From positions 124,184 to 188,183 of the forward strand of contig WBMW01003150.1 in the NCBI GenBank assembly GCA_013396635.1: a stretch of 64,000 bases of DNA. Direction: 5' to 3'. The translations under genes were made by a program, and so were the position numbers. Positions within the stretch are counted from its first letter, which is position 1, and every line of letters begins with the position of its first letter. Below are positions 24,241-37,001 of the stretch, one piece after another. The notes below the pieces were generated by a model. That model was not told where the DNA came from and searched no databases. It was given only the letters and a program-made list of their open reading frames with translations. The stretch comes from Penelope pileata. Taxonomy: Eukaryota; Chordata; Aves; Galliformes; Cracidae.

Positions 24241-25053
24241 GCCTTGTCTTTCTCCTCCCCTTTGGTAGATGAAGCTCCTGGGGATGGTTAAACATACCTT
24301 CCTGCTTGGGGCTGTGAGGCTTGAGAAGCTCTCCCCTGCCACGTCCCTCCTGACTGCTTTTTTCATCTTGCAATTCACGCTGATATGGGATTGTCAGTAA
24401 GACCGGAACAGGCAACTGATTATTTTGAAAAATAGGCAGTCAAAATGTCACTGCAAGTGAAAAACAAAAAGTGCTATTTAAGTCTAAATGGATAAAATGT
24501 TTTTTGTCCACAATGTAACACCACAAATACGGTATAGAAGAGACTGAGAGATAAGGACTAAACATTTTGACAAGAATGGTGGCTTGTGGCACAATCACTA
24601 ACAGAAATACCTTGCTCTACTTTTATTTTTACTGGTTAGTTTGTTGCTGTTGTTTTGTTTTTGTAAAAAAGCTTAAGACTTTTTAGGGTGCCACTGCTAA
24701 TAAAGAGATTGAAAATGCTCCTCGAGTCTTGCATGCTGCAATAGATACTTAAGGTCTATCAATTAATTTACCATTTCCCAAGAAAAACTAAAGATATGAA
24801 AAATTTGAGTAATTAACTATCCCACAATCACAGAATAGTTGAGTAATTCATGATAGTTCAGTAGTAGTTGAGTAATTCACTGCTATGTCACAACAAATCC
24901 AATGAAGGCTGAAAAAAATTCCCACCTTCCTGAAAAGGTAGGTGACAATGAGAGCCAAAGTTTTGATTTGTTTTATTTCCCATTCCCTTCCACCTTCTTC
25001 AATAAACTTGATATCATTAAAATCAAGCTTATTCTGGCTATTAATTTTAATAG

Positions 25054-25077
25054 CAAAACTGGCTTAATTATACTCAG
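25054..25077 (+). other. Candidate 24-nt microexon
   Basis: The segment follows TTAATTTTAATAG and ends at CTCAG|GTAAGTAG, a donor matching the consensus at every core position. It is eight codons long and open in the frame QNWLNYTQ. The upstream tract is weak in pyrimidines, which argues against it. The surrounding 150 bp are rich in TAATTA-like motifs and could instead be a conserved non-coding element. Confidence 0.1.
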
Positions 25078-28000
25078 GTAAGTAGTTTTTAAACCACAGT
25101 AACTGTCCATATAGGCACAATGCCATTAATTAAGCATATGAATTTAATGCACTTAACTTATGCAAGTTTGGACTAAGACTCACAATTGGTTACCACAGCA
25201 GGACAAGTAATGATTGATGCATTACATGATCTATATTAAGTGTCCCCCTATGTAGTTTTGAGCTGGAGGTGAGACTTAGCAATAAAGAAAAGTTTAGTTT
25301 AGTACAGGGAAGGGAGTTTTGCTGATTCAACCTTGTATGTCAGTAGGAATAAATGAGAATAAATATAGTGCAGATACTATATGAATTGAGCATTGACTCT
25401 ATTGAATTTGTCTATTTTAAAAAAGATCATATGCTTGATGTTCTACTAAGAGCTACAGGGGATTTCTTGTCTTTTTGTTGGAAGATTTGGAGGATTTATT
25501 TCCAGTTTGACATTTCTTTCCTCTCCAAAGAGTTATTTTAATTGAAACAGACAAACTTTTTCAAGGAAATTTAAAAAAAAAATCTAACAAAAGCAAAAAT
25601 ATATTTTAAAATCTATTTAACAGAATCTTTCATCAAATGTTTTCTCAAAATATCTACTGAAATTTTCTTTTAAGTGACTGAAACTAGATGCCAGCAAAGC
25701 TGTTAGTGGAAGACTTCTTGTTCTTTTTAAAGAAAAAAATTGACAAAGTAGATCTGACGGAGAAAGAGTCTATGGGGACATTCAGACAAAGCAAACAGCT
25801 GTTCAAATTTTTCTCTGATTATCAGAATCAATCTCAGTTCTTTGAGATTATTATGATTTCTTCACCTTTCCAGTTTTCACTCCTCCTGATGAGCACTATC
25901 AAAAAACAATGAATTCCTCATGGATTGAGGTAGGTGAAGTCATATCATACATTCCTCTCCAGTAGAGGCAAAGGGATTGTAAGTTTGAAGACTGCAACTA
26001 GCTTTATTTTTCTTATGTGAATATAGATCACAAGCAGATTGCAGATGAGCTGATCAACTTTTAAAAATGTTGAATATACAATACCCCAGTAGAAAGCAAA
26101 GAATGACTCAAAAAGAAAGATTTTACTTCTCAACCTCAATTACCTGACATTGGTCAGAGATAGAAAAGTCACCTGACAACAGGCAGCAGCTGCTGACTCA
26201 GAGATTACACTAGTAAATTAGTTGCATTTGGGCACAATATGTGTTTCAGGTCTACTTTTGGACAAGGACATCTCCTCCAGTATCCCAAAGGCTTTGAAGC
26301 CTCATCTACAGACCAAAATCCCCAAAGAAAAGATCAAAATTTAGGAGAAGCAGTGCTATTCTGATAAACAGGATAAGGGAATTTTAGAAACTTCAAGACT
26401 TTTTTTCCCCTTCCTTCCTTTTCAGCCCACACAGCTATTGCTTGAGGCATCAGTCCTAGAAAAATTAGGCTACTGTAAGATTTATTGGCTGAGTGCAGAG
26501 TTTACATTACATTTTCTCTCATCACTTTCTCCTGGAGTAATTGCCTATGCATGCACAGTCCTGGCTGCAAACAGTGTGGTCTGATCCTTGGGTGGCTCAT
26601 TTTGGGACTGATCCAGCTAAAGGTTGATATCACCCATGAGCAGCTGAGTCCTTTTAAGTCAGAAGCTTGGGACTTTGCAGGAAGATAACACAGTGCTTTA
26701 GAAGAGCAGCCCCTCATTACAGGGCTTTCACAGACATCGTCTCCCATTTATTTAGTCCATACGACTGTTGTTTTCCTTCAAGTCTGATTATTTTTAGTGT
26801 AATTTTCTTTCATCATCAGCCACTATAATTGATATAAAATACCTGTAGACATAGTTCTGGTTGTGAAATTTGTGGTTAAATCCTTTTACGAGTTTTTAGT
26901 GTAATTCTTCTGTGTTTTTTTTTTTTTTTTTAATTCCCAACGGGCCTAGACTCTCTGGCACAGTTTTGCAAACCTTTCTTGCTCTTCTTTGTCCTAATTG
27001 CCTCAGAAAACAATTATTTCAGCTAGAAACACTAGAGTTAAGTTGGCAGAAGTGTTAGTGGGTGTGAAAGACAATCATTCAATTCTCTCCACTCACCTAA
27101 AGAGGCAAAGCTGTACTAGATATGAACTGTGGTATCCATAGACCATCTGTGGTTCTCTTTACCCAAGGTTATGACTGGGCAAGGGTTAAGATCTGACATC
27201 ACACAACAACAACATTCTCCAAGTCCCTATACAGGAAATTTTACAGTAAAAATATTTTATCAGCTTGTAGAACTCACAATCCATCAAATGGAAAAGTACT
27301 ACAAAGCTTTTGCAATATGCTAAGCACCTATGCAGTCTCACCTATTTTGTGATGATTTAATCCTGGAATTTATCCTTACCTAGTAGAACATCTAAATGCA
27401 AGTGCCAGAGGAAAAAAAAATGTTAATTGAGAGTCTTGGCTGGTAAAACCAGAGCCAGACATTGAAATTTGACCCGTGGTGAACACGCTTAACATTTTCG
27501 CCCATTGACACTACTAAAGTGTAATGCAGAGAAAGGTGACACCCAAATCATTTCCCTTTATAAAATTACAGTTCTGAAAAGCTACAATATCCACTCCTGA
27601 AACAACACAACTACAGGCGGGCCACACCACTTCAAAGAGCAGTTGTATTATTCTTATTGGTACCTTGAAAATATTTCATGACACATGAACCTCTCTAACA
27701 GTAGAAAGACATATAGCTTTGAAATAATAACTGAGGGAAGAAGGTAAACCGAGCCATATTTATTCAAGCATTCCAGGTGCCCTCTGCAATTGGTGACCTA
27801 GTCAAGTATGAGAAACAATACAGTCTCAGGGGCCTGCCGCCAAAAAGATCCACAGCCACTAAATGCATTAAGACATTAATGTCTACTTTGGGATCAGTTC
27901 TCAACTTAACAGGTTAACCTCTGGCCCATGGGGGAATAAGCAGCAAACAAGATTTAGCCAAAGCTTGTACTCAGAGGGTAATTGATAGCTGCAGCCCACC

Positions 28001-28449
28001 CATCTGATACACTTTTTTGATGGAGATAATTTTCCTCTCATAAGGGAACTATCCATAGAAATAATTTAAGTTGACGTCTCTACACTAAATCAAAATGCTG
28101 TGGTCTGACATAGGTACTGCTAGATGATTTTAGCCTTTTCAGCTAAAGAGACAGAGAGAAGGAGAGAGACCTTGGTTTGCTATTTTGGTCATTTTTTGTT
28201 CAGAAAGTTACCATTTCAGTAGAAAATAGTCTAGCTTTTCTATGCAATAGTAAAGAATTACATTTTCTTTGCTCCTTTCGTATTACATGTATGTTTGATT
28301 GCCAAAAAATATGATTTGTATTGCATTTCTTTGTTAAACAGTAACAAAAACGTAAAATATTCTACTGAAGTGTGGGAAAATATTCACTGATTTCTGAATC
28401 CATTTGTGTTAGAAACATTTCCCTGTAATGGAGATAATACCAACGAGAA

Positions 28450-28535
28450 TCTTTTTCCTTTTCTCCCTTTCTCTTTTCTCTCTTCACTTCTCTCCAGTCT
28501 TTCTTTCCCTCTCCCCCTCTCCTTGCCTTGTGTCT
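28450..28535 (+). repeat. CT-rich low-complexity tract
   Basis: Plus strand almost entirely C and T from TTTTTCC to CTTGCC, with few A or G. No regular unit. It produces a charged antisense frame (28384-28572) that is an artefact. Confidence 0.75.
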
Positions 28536-29976
28536 TTTGAAAGAGAAGAATATAAAGCTCTATTTTTTTCATTCTTGCCCCAACACTAAATGAAAAAAGC
28601 CAGAATACATCAAATATGTAATATTTTTCCTACTCTTCTCACATTTTCTGCACAGTATATACACGATCTTTGAGGAATACCCAGGAGCAGCAACATGCAG
28701 GCAACATGCATCAAATAGAGATTGAAGTTTAAGTTCAACGCACCTGTTCTACCGATATCACACAAAGGATATTTCATTTATCAGGACACTTGACATCTTT
28801 ATTTCCAAATCAAACTGTGATTTAGGAAGTCATTGGAAAGGTACATTTATTTATTCTAATTCAACAATTATTATTAAGAATTTATTTTATTAAGACAGTC
28901 TTTTACATGAGACAGTCTTTCAGGTGACATGACAACAGCACAAGTTTAGTCTTCCAAAATACAACAGTTATCTTTCAATCATTTGTACTTAAAATTCTCA
29001 ACACAGCTATATATTTCTCCACCTGAAATACATTCATATGCCCATAGCAAGACTTCAAATTTCAGAAGATACAATTAAAATAAAATCTTTTTTGAAGGCA
29101 GTTATTTTATTTTATTTTATTGATCCATTTATTTATTGTTGGATATGCACCAGAGCTTTTTCCTTCCAAAGCAAGAGAAGTGAAAGCCTAGGTAGCTATG
29201 CCAAAGTGATGCATAGTTTATTGTGACATTTCAAAAATAGTTAGAAATACTACACAGGGAGCAATTGCAGAAATGAAGTAAGAGCTGTGTATTTAAGATC
29301 TTTTCCTTGTAACATTTTATGTTCTCTCATGGTTCATTAGGTTTGACCAAAGTTAAAAGGTCTTTCAACCTCCAATAAAGAAGAAAGCATGGAGAGAAAA
29401 AAAAAAAGCATAAATCCAGTGTCATTGCTCGCAAAACAGAAAATATCATAGTTATTCTAGAGCTAAGTAGTTATCAGTAGCTATCAGTAGTTATTTTAGA
29501 AAATAGATTTAGGATTGACTTGTACCAGCTGGAAATCTTTAGACTGTAAAACAGAAAACTGTGTACTTGAAATTACACTATGAAGAAAGCCTTAAAAAAA
29601 ATTACAAACACTGAATTTTCCTAAGATGCATTCATGAAAAGAATAGCAAGTGAACCGAATAGTTAAATTTTAGCATATTTTATGCATTTCGTATTCCTAA
29701 AGGAAAATGTCAGCTTTCAGTAAATCTGTAACGAAGAGGCAGACAAATGAGTTTCCACTTACAAGAGGTGTATAAATTACAGTTGTGTAACTGCACACAA
29801 GAAAAGGTAGAAAAAGCCTTTGGGACCTCTTCTTCTCTTAGGTTCCTGTCCTGCTTGATCACCTCTGCAAACAGACAACCACTGCTAGCAACAGCAGATG
29901 GAAACACTAATCCACCAAATATGTGTGATTTTTCTTCAGGCTAACTCTAGGAGACAGTTGAGGGACATCAGCTTAC

Positions 29977-29992
29977 CATTATCTTCTTTTTC
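29977..29992 (-). other. Candidate 16-nt microexon
   Basis: Read on the minus strand, a very good acceptor (a pyrimidine tract of more than 20 nt ending TTTTTCTCAG) precedes GAAAAAGAAGATAATG. This is followed by the donor GTAAGCTG. A TTTGCTTG just upstream recalls the UGC-containing tracts of neural microexons. Size and position alone do not prove use; decoy acceptors are common in introns. Confidence 0.12.
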
Positions 29993-30876
29993 CTGAGAAA
30001 AACAAGCAAAGAAAGAAAGGAAGTGTAAGAATTTGTAATCCTTTTCTATTCAGGTGAAACAAAAACAATTGAAAACTAAATAATTTAGATCACAGAGTAT
30101 GATCTGAAGAACTTATTTTTAAATCATTTGAATATTTGCAACATTTTGTGTTGAGACATTTTGTTTTTCTTATATTGTATGTAGACAAGTCTAATGACCA
30201 TTAGACTGTTTCCTTTTGGTGCAAATAAATTTCATATAAGGAAGCTTTTTCCTTATTGCTGAAAGCTTTGGTTTCTGTCTGATTTCCGTTCACACAGTAT
30301 CTATACTACTTTCTGCGGTAATATACTGTGATCCATTTGCATCCTTTTCTTAACCTAGAAGTGATTTTATTGGACTCTTGAGAGGTGACCTCTGGTTTAC
30401 TACATAATTTTATCTGGATAGAGGATGACAGCTTAAGAAGTACCGGGACAAGGCTGTAATGTTAGATAAAATTAGATCGTTCAAAATTACATAACACCAA
30501 CTGGACTCCAGCATCCCTATGATGAAAATAAGATCCTTTCTATGTGAAAAGGCAGTCTTAATGTCACTTCAGGCCCACTGAAATAAGGTTTGGATCTTCA
30601 CTTAAATGAGATTTTTTCATATTTTATTGAGCTTTAATAATGTGTATCATCTAGCACTGTGTTTCTGAGAACAAAGCAGAGGTGTTTTATTTGCTTATGC
30701 ACGAGACAAAGAAAGGGACACACTAGTATGAAATTCTGTCCCTCTGAAAGAAGGTTGTACCATGGTCATTGTGGGGATGAGCTGGCCAAATATTTGGTAT
30801 TCCACTTCAGGTTTGTAGTCTCTGTTACGGGTAAGATCTTTGAAAAGAAATTCCGTTTTGTGTTGCCACATTAAAA

Positions 30877-30921
30877 TCTTTTTCTTTTTCTTTCTTTCTT
30901 TCTTTCTTTTTTTTTTTTTTT
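30877..30921 (+). repeat. (TTTC)n and poly-T tract
   Basis: Forty-five consecutive pyrimidines: CTTTTT units, five CTTT repeats, then a long T run. Confidence 0.9.
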
Positions 30922-33900
30922 GAATACAACACAGACTTCAAAATGCTTCTTTGAAACAACTGAAGAGTGAACTTTAATTCATGTTTTTTAAACAAAGGTT
31001 ATATAAGACTTACAGAAGCTTCACAAAAGAAAAATATCAGCAAGAATTGCACATTACGTTTAGAGTGCTACTGACTTTCAAATTTCTCTACAGGTATTAT
31101 TTCCTATGAATAGGAACAAAGAGCAAAAACAGTTAAAAAAGCATATTCAAATGTGTGCATAAAAAGGCATGGTAAATGAATACTGCTTAGTTTGCTGACA
31201 TAATTACTGGAATGTAATTTTTATGAGTCGTAGAAATCTTGGCATTTTCACTGAACCAGATAATTAGACTCTGAATAGAACAGGGTCAGAATAATTAATA
31301 CATCAAAACTAGATGAACTTTTTCTAATTATTTTTATTTAATCTCTATTATAATTATTGTTATACTCTGCTGAGCATGATTGCCTCATGTTCATAGATTT
31401 GAATGCTGTCTTATAGTTGCATCCTGGGACTTTGTGGAATATTAACAAACCGTGGCCTGGAGAAATTAGAATGGTGTCGTTTCATGATGGAATTCTAAAT
31501 TGGAATTTTTCTATTTTTCTATGTAGTTACACAAATTTTTCTTCACTATCTTTAAAAAAATGAATTTTTTAAAACAAAGTTTTTTAGTTTATTTATTTTT
31601 ACTTTAAAAGGGAACTTCTGGAGTTAAAATCAAGCGTTTAGTACATACCTCCCTCCCCCTCTCCTGAATCCTACGACTTTTTTCAGATCTCATCATTTTT
31701 CTTTTAATTAGATTTTTTTTTTGATTGCATGGTTTCTCTTCGAGCTTTTGAAACATCAAAGTTAAGACTAGACTCCACTGTTTGAATTCAAACCATCACT
31801 CAGAAGCATGGAAAATAAGGAGCGCTTCTGTAGTCAGTGTCGATGTAATTGAAGGCATGTGAGAGATTTTAGTCTGCATCATATTTTTTTCTTCTTTGGG
31901 AAGTATAAACATTATATATAACCACAGACACTGCCATCAGTGGGACTGATTCAACAAATTCTCTGATGTCACGTCTGCCGAACAGGGCCTAGGGGTTGCT
32001 TTGATGGCTAGAAAATATGTCTATACTCTGTTATTCAGCGTAGACTATGTCTAAGCAACAGTACACGTAGCTGGAACAGAGGTTGCAATTACGAAGTCTT
32101 GCCCTTTGCTTTAGAGACAATGGTTTATGAACTTGATGCAAAATGCTGCTTGTTCACTACTGGATAACTCCATTTACCTACCAATTGTTTTTCTTTAAGG
32201 CCTAATTTATGGGCCTTATTTTTGCGCTAAGACTTGAATTGAAACATTGCAGATTTGCACTGATATAATCATAAACAGAAATAAGAAATCTGTTAACTTT
32301 CAGACCTAGAAATTCTCACTATGTTTCACCATTGACAGGTTTCTTCAGACAGATTAGGGGGAAAAGTATCAGCTTTTGCTTGTTTATATTTTTTAGTTTC
32401 AAGTGTCATTAATTATTGTGGGCAGGAGTTGTTAACAAGAAGGAATGATCTGTAAGGTGGTTTGTTTTTGTTTTTATTTTTTTTTACTTCAGAGAGCCAT
32501 TCCATAAATTCACAGTTTAACTCAACTATATTAGATCAATTTTTTCCACCAAGTCCAATGAAATCTCTATCTCTTCTATCTCACACATGACTTCTGTGGG
32601 AATGAAGATGAAGTATCTCCTCAGCTCTCTCAAGCTCAAGCTTTATTCAAAGCAAACCAACCTACTTTTTATCCCTCACCCAATCCTTCTTTCTAAATAT
32701 GAATCCCAGCCCTCGTCAGATTTCTTTACAAGTGCTAAGAATGTACAGAGATACCTGAAAAGATAAGTGACCACCTTCCCTTCAAGGTATACCCATGTTG
32801 ACAACATTTTCTGTACCAAGAATGTCTGACTAATCTGTAGGATCTCAGAAGAGATAGTCAGCAGTCTGGGAAAGGAACATGGCCTCATTTCCAGTCTAAC
32901 CCTCATTCATTTATTGTCCTCACTGATCTCCAGTATACAGAACCCAGCATCCAGGAGAGTGGTTGGAACAGGTAAACAGACAATGAGGGGACAAACTCAG
33001 CCCAGGCTGAGTTTCATGTTAATTACAGAGAAGTCTAGACTCTGTACCCTCTTCTTTCAGAGAGTACTAGAAGAACTCAGAATGGCTTTCCACTACAAAC
33101 TAGTAAGCTAACTGGGCAGATGGTGTTAACATTTTAATTAAGAATATATAGTGTGACCTTGATGGGTACCATATTGGAGTATACACTGTAGGCTTGAGGA
33201 ATTACCTGTTAAAATCTTCCCCCTTAAATCACCCCAAGGAAGTTATTGTAATCTACTTCTGTTATTTCTCTACAAACAAGATGAAGTATTTTCCCCATCT
33301 TTCAGGCTACTCTGTAGCAACTGCAATGTAAATGCTAGAGTTTACCTACATAGAATACAATCATAGAATATAAAAATGGCACAGTTGCATAGGTACTGAT
33401 GAAGACTTGTGAGTACAACACTGAATGGACCTGGTTCTAGCTCATGATAAATGAATATCTAACATACAGTATTTTTCACATCTCACAGGAAATATGTGCT
33501 ATACTCCTATCCTTCTCCAGCAGATCTGATCTTGAAAATCATCATCCAGGTGGCTAATCTGCTGAACTCAAATAGTTTATCACAAGTACATTTTCCTCTG
33601 ATGCTAAAGGCTGAGAAAAAACTGCCCACAAAGTCTGTGGGATGCTCTTTCCTCTGACTGGAAATAATTTTTCAGCCTCTTTCTCATATTGTTGCAAACA
33701 ACCTTTACTTTAAATAAAGATGCATTTTCAGCATTTCTGGGTGGACTAAAATGGTACATTCAAACTTGCACAATTCTGCATGGCAATCTATTTCCTTACA
33801 GCCTGCTCTCGTGATTAAAGTTCTGCCCCAGGTCAGCTAATTTATGACAGATATCAGTGAAAGGTCAAGCATCCTGGGTGTGGGAGGAGGCAAGCATGAG

Positions 33901-33989
33901 TGTATGGAAGGGGTGGGAGGAAAGAGGAAGGTTGCATTCAGGCACTGAGGGAGCTGAAGGAAAACATTTAAGAAAACTAGATTAATAGG

Positions 33990-34005
33990 AAAAAAAAAAA
34001 AAAAA
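33990..34005 (+). repeat. Poly-A run (16 A)
   Basis: Sixteen consecutive A. It is followed by GAAAG and then a pyrimidine-rich stretch (34051-34210). No retrogene body ends here, so it is not read as a retroposed poly-A tail. Confidence 0.9.
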
Positions 34006-35139
34006 GAAAGTCCCATGACTTAAAAATAACACAGGACAATGGTATAGTCGAGTTCAACTTTTGTCCACTTCTCATTCACCTTTTCCACTCATTCTTTCCA
34101 TCAACAAGCTTTTCCTCCTGACTTCTCACATTTCCTTTTCTGTCATTCCCAGTTCTCATGCTCACTCTACTTCCTCACTTTCCCTGTTCCCTGTCTCTTA
34201 GGTCTTCATTTTGAGAAGCAGATGAAGTAACACTAAATCGTGTAACTGTTAAAAGCCCCTAAAAATCCTTACTTTAGATGCTAGAGGTACACAGATGAAT
34301 AAGGCACCCAGTGATCTCCTCACAATCAAAATGTGCAGTTTCATAAACTGCAATTAACAGCGTGACCTCTAAATACCCACTCTAGGATAAGAAGTGCTGT
34401 GCCCAAGAAGGCTGTCTATATCTCCTCAGTAACAGTTAGGGGATTTTAGATAACTAGTTCACATGCAGAAGTTTACAAGGCATTGACCTACAGTTAGGCA
34501 ATGTGAATTCCCCAATGACTTATGGAAGACAAGTTTCAAGTTGTGTTGTTTTATACTTTCTGTCTGAGAGTGAGGTGGAAGTAGCGTGCAATTTTGCTCC
34601 ACATGTCCCTTTCCACTTCAGAGATGAGCTCATTTCCACGGTAGTAAAGTGTTTCATCTGCAGAGTCTCCATGACTGTTTTCTCGAATTTTCTTTGAGGC
34701 ATTGTTTTGAGCAAGGCCGGTGGTCTGGGTGTCCTCAAAGACACTGTTTCTTCATTCTTACTTTACACACCAAAAAGGTAATTTCTGCTGATTTGTAACA
34801 ATGACAAATTCCATTAGCTTTCCTTGCCCTTTTTCCCTCCATCATCATAAAGGCTATCTGGTAATTCCACAGCTCTGATGACTTCCGCTTTCCACATAGA
34901 AAGCAAAATAAAACGTTGCCTGTCTGCACCTTTATCTCAGACCTAGGCTCAGACACCAGACATGAGGCAGTTGGGGAAGGAATTTCAGTTCTTCACCGTT
35001 GTATGTAGGTCAAAACAGATAGCTTTCACCTTGAAAATGTATTTCCAAAATAATTTGTTCAGTTTTGAGCCTACAGAACAAGCATAGTGCTGACATGCTG
35101 GACAGAGAGCCATCAGACATGAGGGCCATCTAACATGTT

Positions 35140-35582
35140 CAGCAGAGCGCCATCAGGATTTCTGGGGGCTGGAGCACTTGCACTGCTAGGACAGGCTGAA
35201 GGAGATGGGTTTGTTCAGCCTGAAACAGAGATGACTTGCTGGGATGTGATAGGATCCTTTCAATATCAAAGAGGATGTTACTGAGAAGATAGATCTTTAT
35301 AGGAAAGTATAGTAGATAGATGAGAGACAATGGTCATAAATTCAAACAGGATGTAGAGATATAAGAAAATTGGATAAGAAGCTTTTTTTTCACTATGGGA
35401 ATAATAAAACTCTCATAGGCCTGAGGAGATTTTAGAATCTCTATCCTTACATGTTTTCAAGACCAGGCTGGGCAAAGGGTTGAGCAAACTGATCTCAACT
35501 CAGTGCTGATCCTGTTTTGAGAAGAAGACAGTACTAGGGCTTCTCTGAGGTCCCTTCCCACCTGAATGACTGTATAATCCTA
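35140..35582 (+). mobile_element. Old CR1 LINE fragment with 3' end
   Basis: The order 'gccatcaggatttctggggg', CTGGAGCACTTGCACTGCTA, GACAGGCTGAAGGAGATGGG and TTTGTTCAGCCTGAAACAGA matches the end of CR1 ORF2. The 3' UTR follows, ending in 'gacagtactagggcttctctgaggtc' with CCTTCCCACCTGAATGACTG TATAATCC. It is heavily diverged, with no usable frame, and older than the copy at 38.6 kb. Antisense frames at 35139-35330 and 35500-35706 fall inside it and are artefacts. Confidence 0.85.
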
Positions 35583-36657
35583 CAGATAAAAGACACCTGT
35601 GGAGTGCTGTCTTTAAAATTAGACATTTTGACAGAGGAAACAATCTCCCCTGTAACAAGATAAAGAAACTTCCAACGCTAACATTGTACCAGCAGTATCT
35701 AGCCATTGCACTCTTTTATGAAATATTCCTCCATTCTGTACTTGTCTTCTGTTACAGCCAAAAAGCAACAGAAAGGAACAGTGGGATTCCCATTACTTCA
35801 CCTTAGGCGCTGATGTTGCAGTCAGTAAGCGGAGCTAAATGTTTCTAGGTACAGTCCACCTCCTTTGAGGGAGATTTGTAAAACAGGTCAGATGAATCTC
35901 ATCACAGAAGTGCATACCTTTCTGCATTGACAATAATGCAGATAATATGATAACTATCTGGAACATTTAACACAAATATTTCGCTTTCTTCCCTGTCTTC
36001 AGAAACATTAAACAAACTTACTTCAGTTTTTAGATTTGGAGACATTTTCAATAGATAGATTAAGTCATAGCTGAAACTCTCTCTAATTAATTACAGAAGA
36101 AAAGAGCTAAAATACAAAACCAATGATAAAATAACATGTAATGTTCATATTCAACCTATTCTGTTTGAATGTTTGTTACTTTTAATTATTCATAAGGCCA
36201 AATTTTCTGGCTTACAGATAGAAAGTTCTATCTGTCTTTTAAGAATAGACATAATTCAGACACTGGTAGAAAATAACCACTGCAAATCTTAGCTGCAAAT
36301 ATTGGATGTTGTTGTTTGCAGCAGAGAATATTTGAGCTCACAGCGGCACAACAGGAGTAAGCAGCCCTGTCTCCCTGCACTTACAGGCTTCAGATATGTC
36401 TCTTAGTAGCTGGAAAATGCCAAAACCCTTATAAATTGCAGATCTGTAAACCTCAAAAGCAGCATTGTTTATGTACTTGATCCCAGAACTGAGAGCATAA
36501 GCGTGCTAACATGCTTCCTGATGCTGCATAGATGTGAACAAGAATTAATTAGCCATTGAAAATCTTCGTATCTCCTGAACTGAACCTTTATGAACAACTA
36601 ATGTATAATTGGTGATTCCCACTCTTAGCACACTCTTTTGAACAGGAAGATGCTGGC

Positions 36658-36714
36658 AGGTCCTAAATGCTGGAGTCCTTTGCACAGAAGATCACAGTGA
36701 CTGGAGAAGAGTTA
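36658..36714 (+). repeat. Direct repeat, copy 1
   Basis: AGGTCCTAAATGCTGGAGTC leads into a 28-bp block (36687-36714, core GATCACAGTGACTGGAGAAG). The same block occurs without any mismatch at 36974-37001. The left parts of the two copies also align with scattered differences. Confidence 0.9.
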
Positions 36715-36944
36715 TAAATGGCAGGACCTGACAGACATATATGTCATTCTTACATATAGGATCAAGTTTCCAAGGCTCAACAGCCTGCAATACAAATTGT
36801 GAAGTTCCCAGCCTACATTGTGCAGAGTATCAACAAAGGAAAAAGCTGGGCAGTACTTATCCATTCTTTAAAAGATATAAAGTCTAATCTTGCTCTGGCA
36901 GACAGCAGTGGAAAAGTTCTCAATATCTTCTCTGGAAGAAAACC

Positions 36945-37001
36945 AGGTCCTGAATACTGAAGTTCTTCACAAGGAAGATCACAGTGACTGGAGAAGAGTT
37001 A
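36945..37001 (+). repeat. Direct repeat, copy 2
   Basis: AGGTCCTGAATACTGAAGTT leads into the identical 28-bp block at 36974-37001. The start-to-start distance to copy 1 is 287 bp. Sequence to the right diverges quickly, so the duplication is local, not a long tandem. Confidence 0.9.

Larger units (their letters stand above)
24241..35139. other. Long unique AT-rich non-coding stretch
   Basis: Nearly 11 kb without a recognised gene or clear family-level repeat. It includes a 14-bp direct repeat AGTTGAGTAATTCA (24837-24850 and 24866-24879), two microexon-like segments (25054-25077 plus strand, 29977-29992 minus strand), CT-rich tracts (28450-28535, 30877-30921, 34051-34210) and a 16-nt A run (33990-34005). 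Confidence 0.5.

Noticed and set aside
33355..33420. Antisense CR1 end at AATCATAGAATAT
   Set aside because: The match is limited to about ten bases, and the sequence after it does not continue like CR1.
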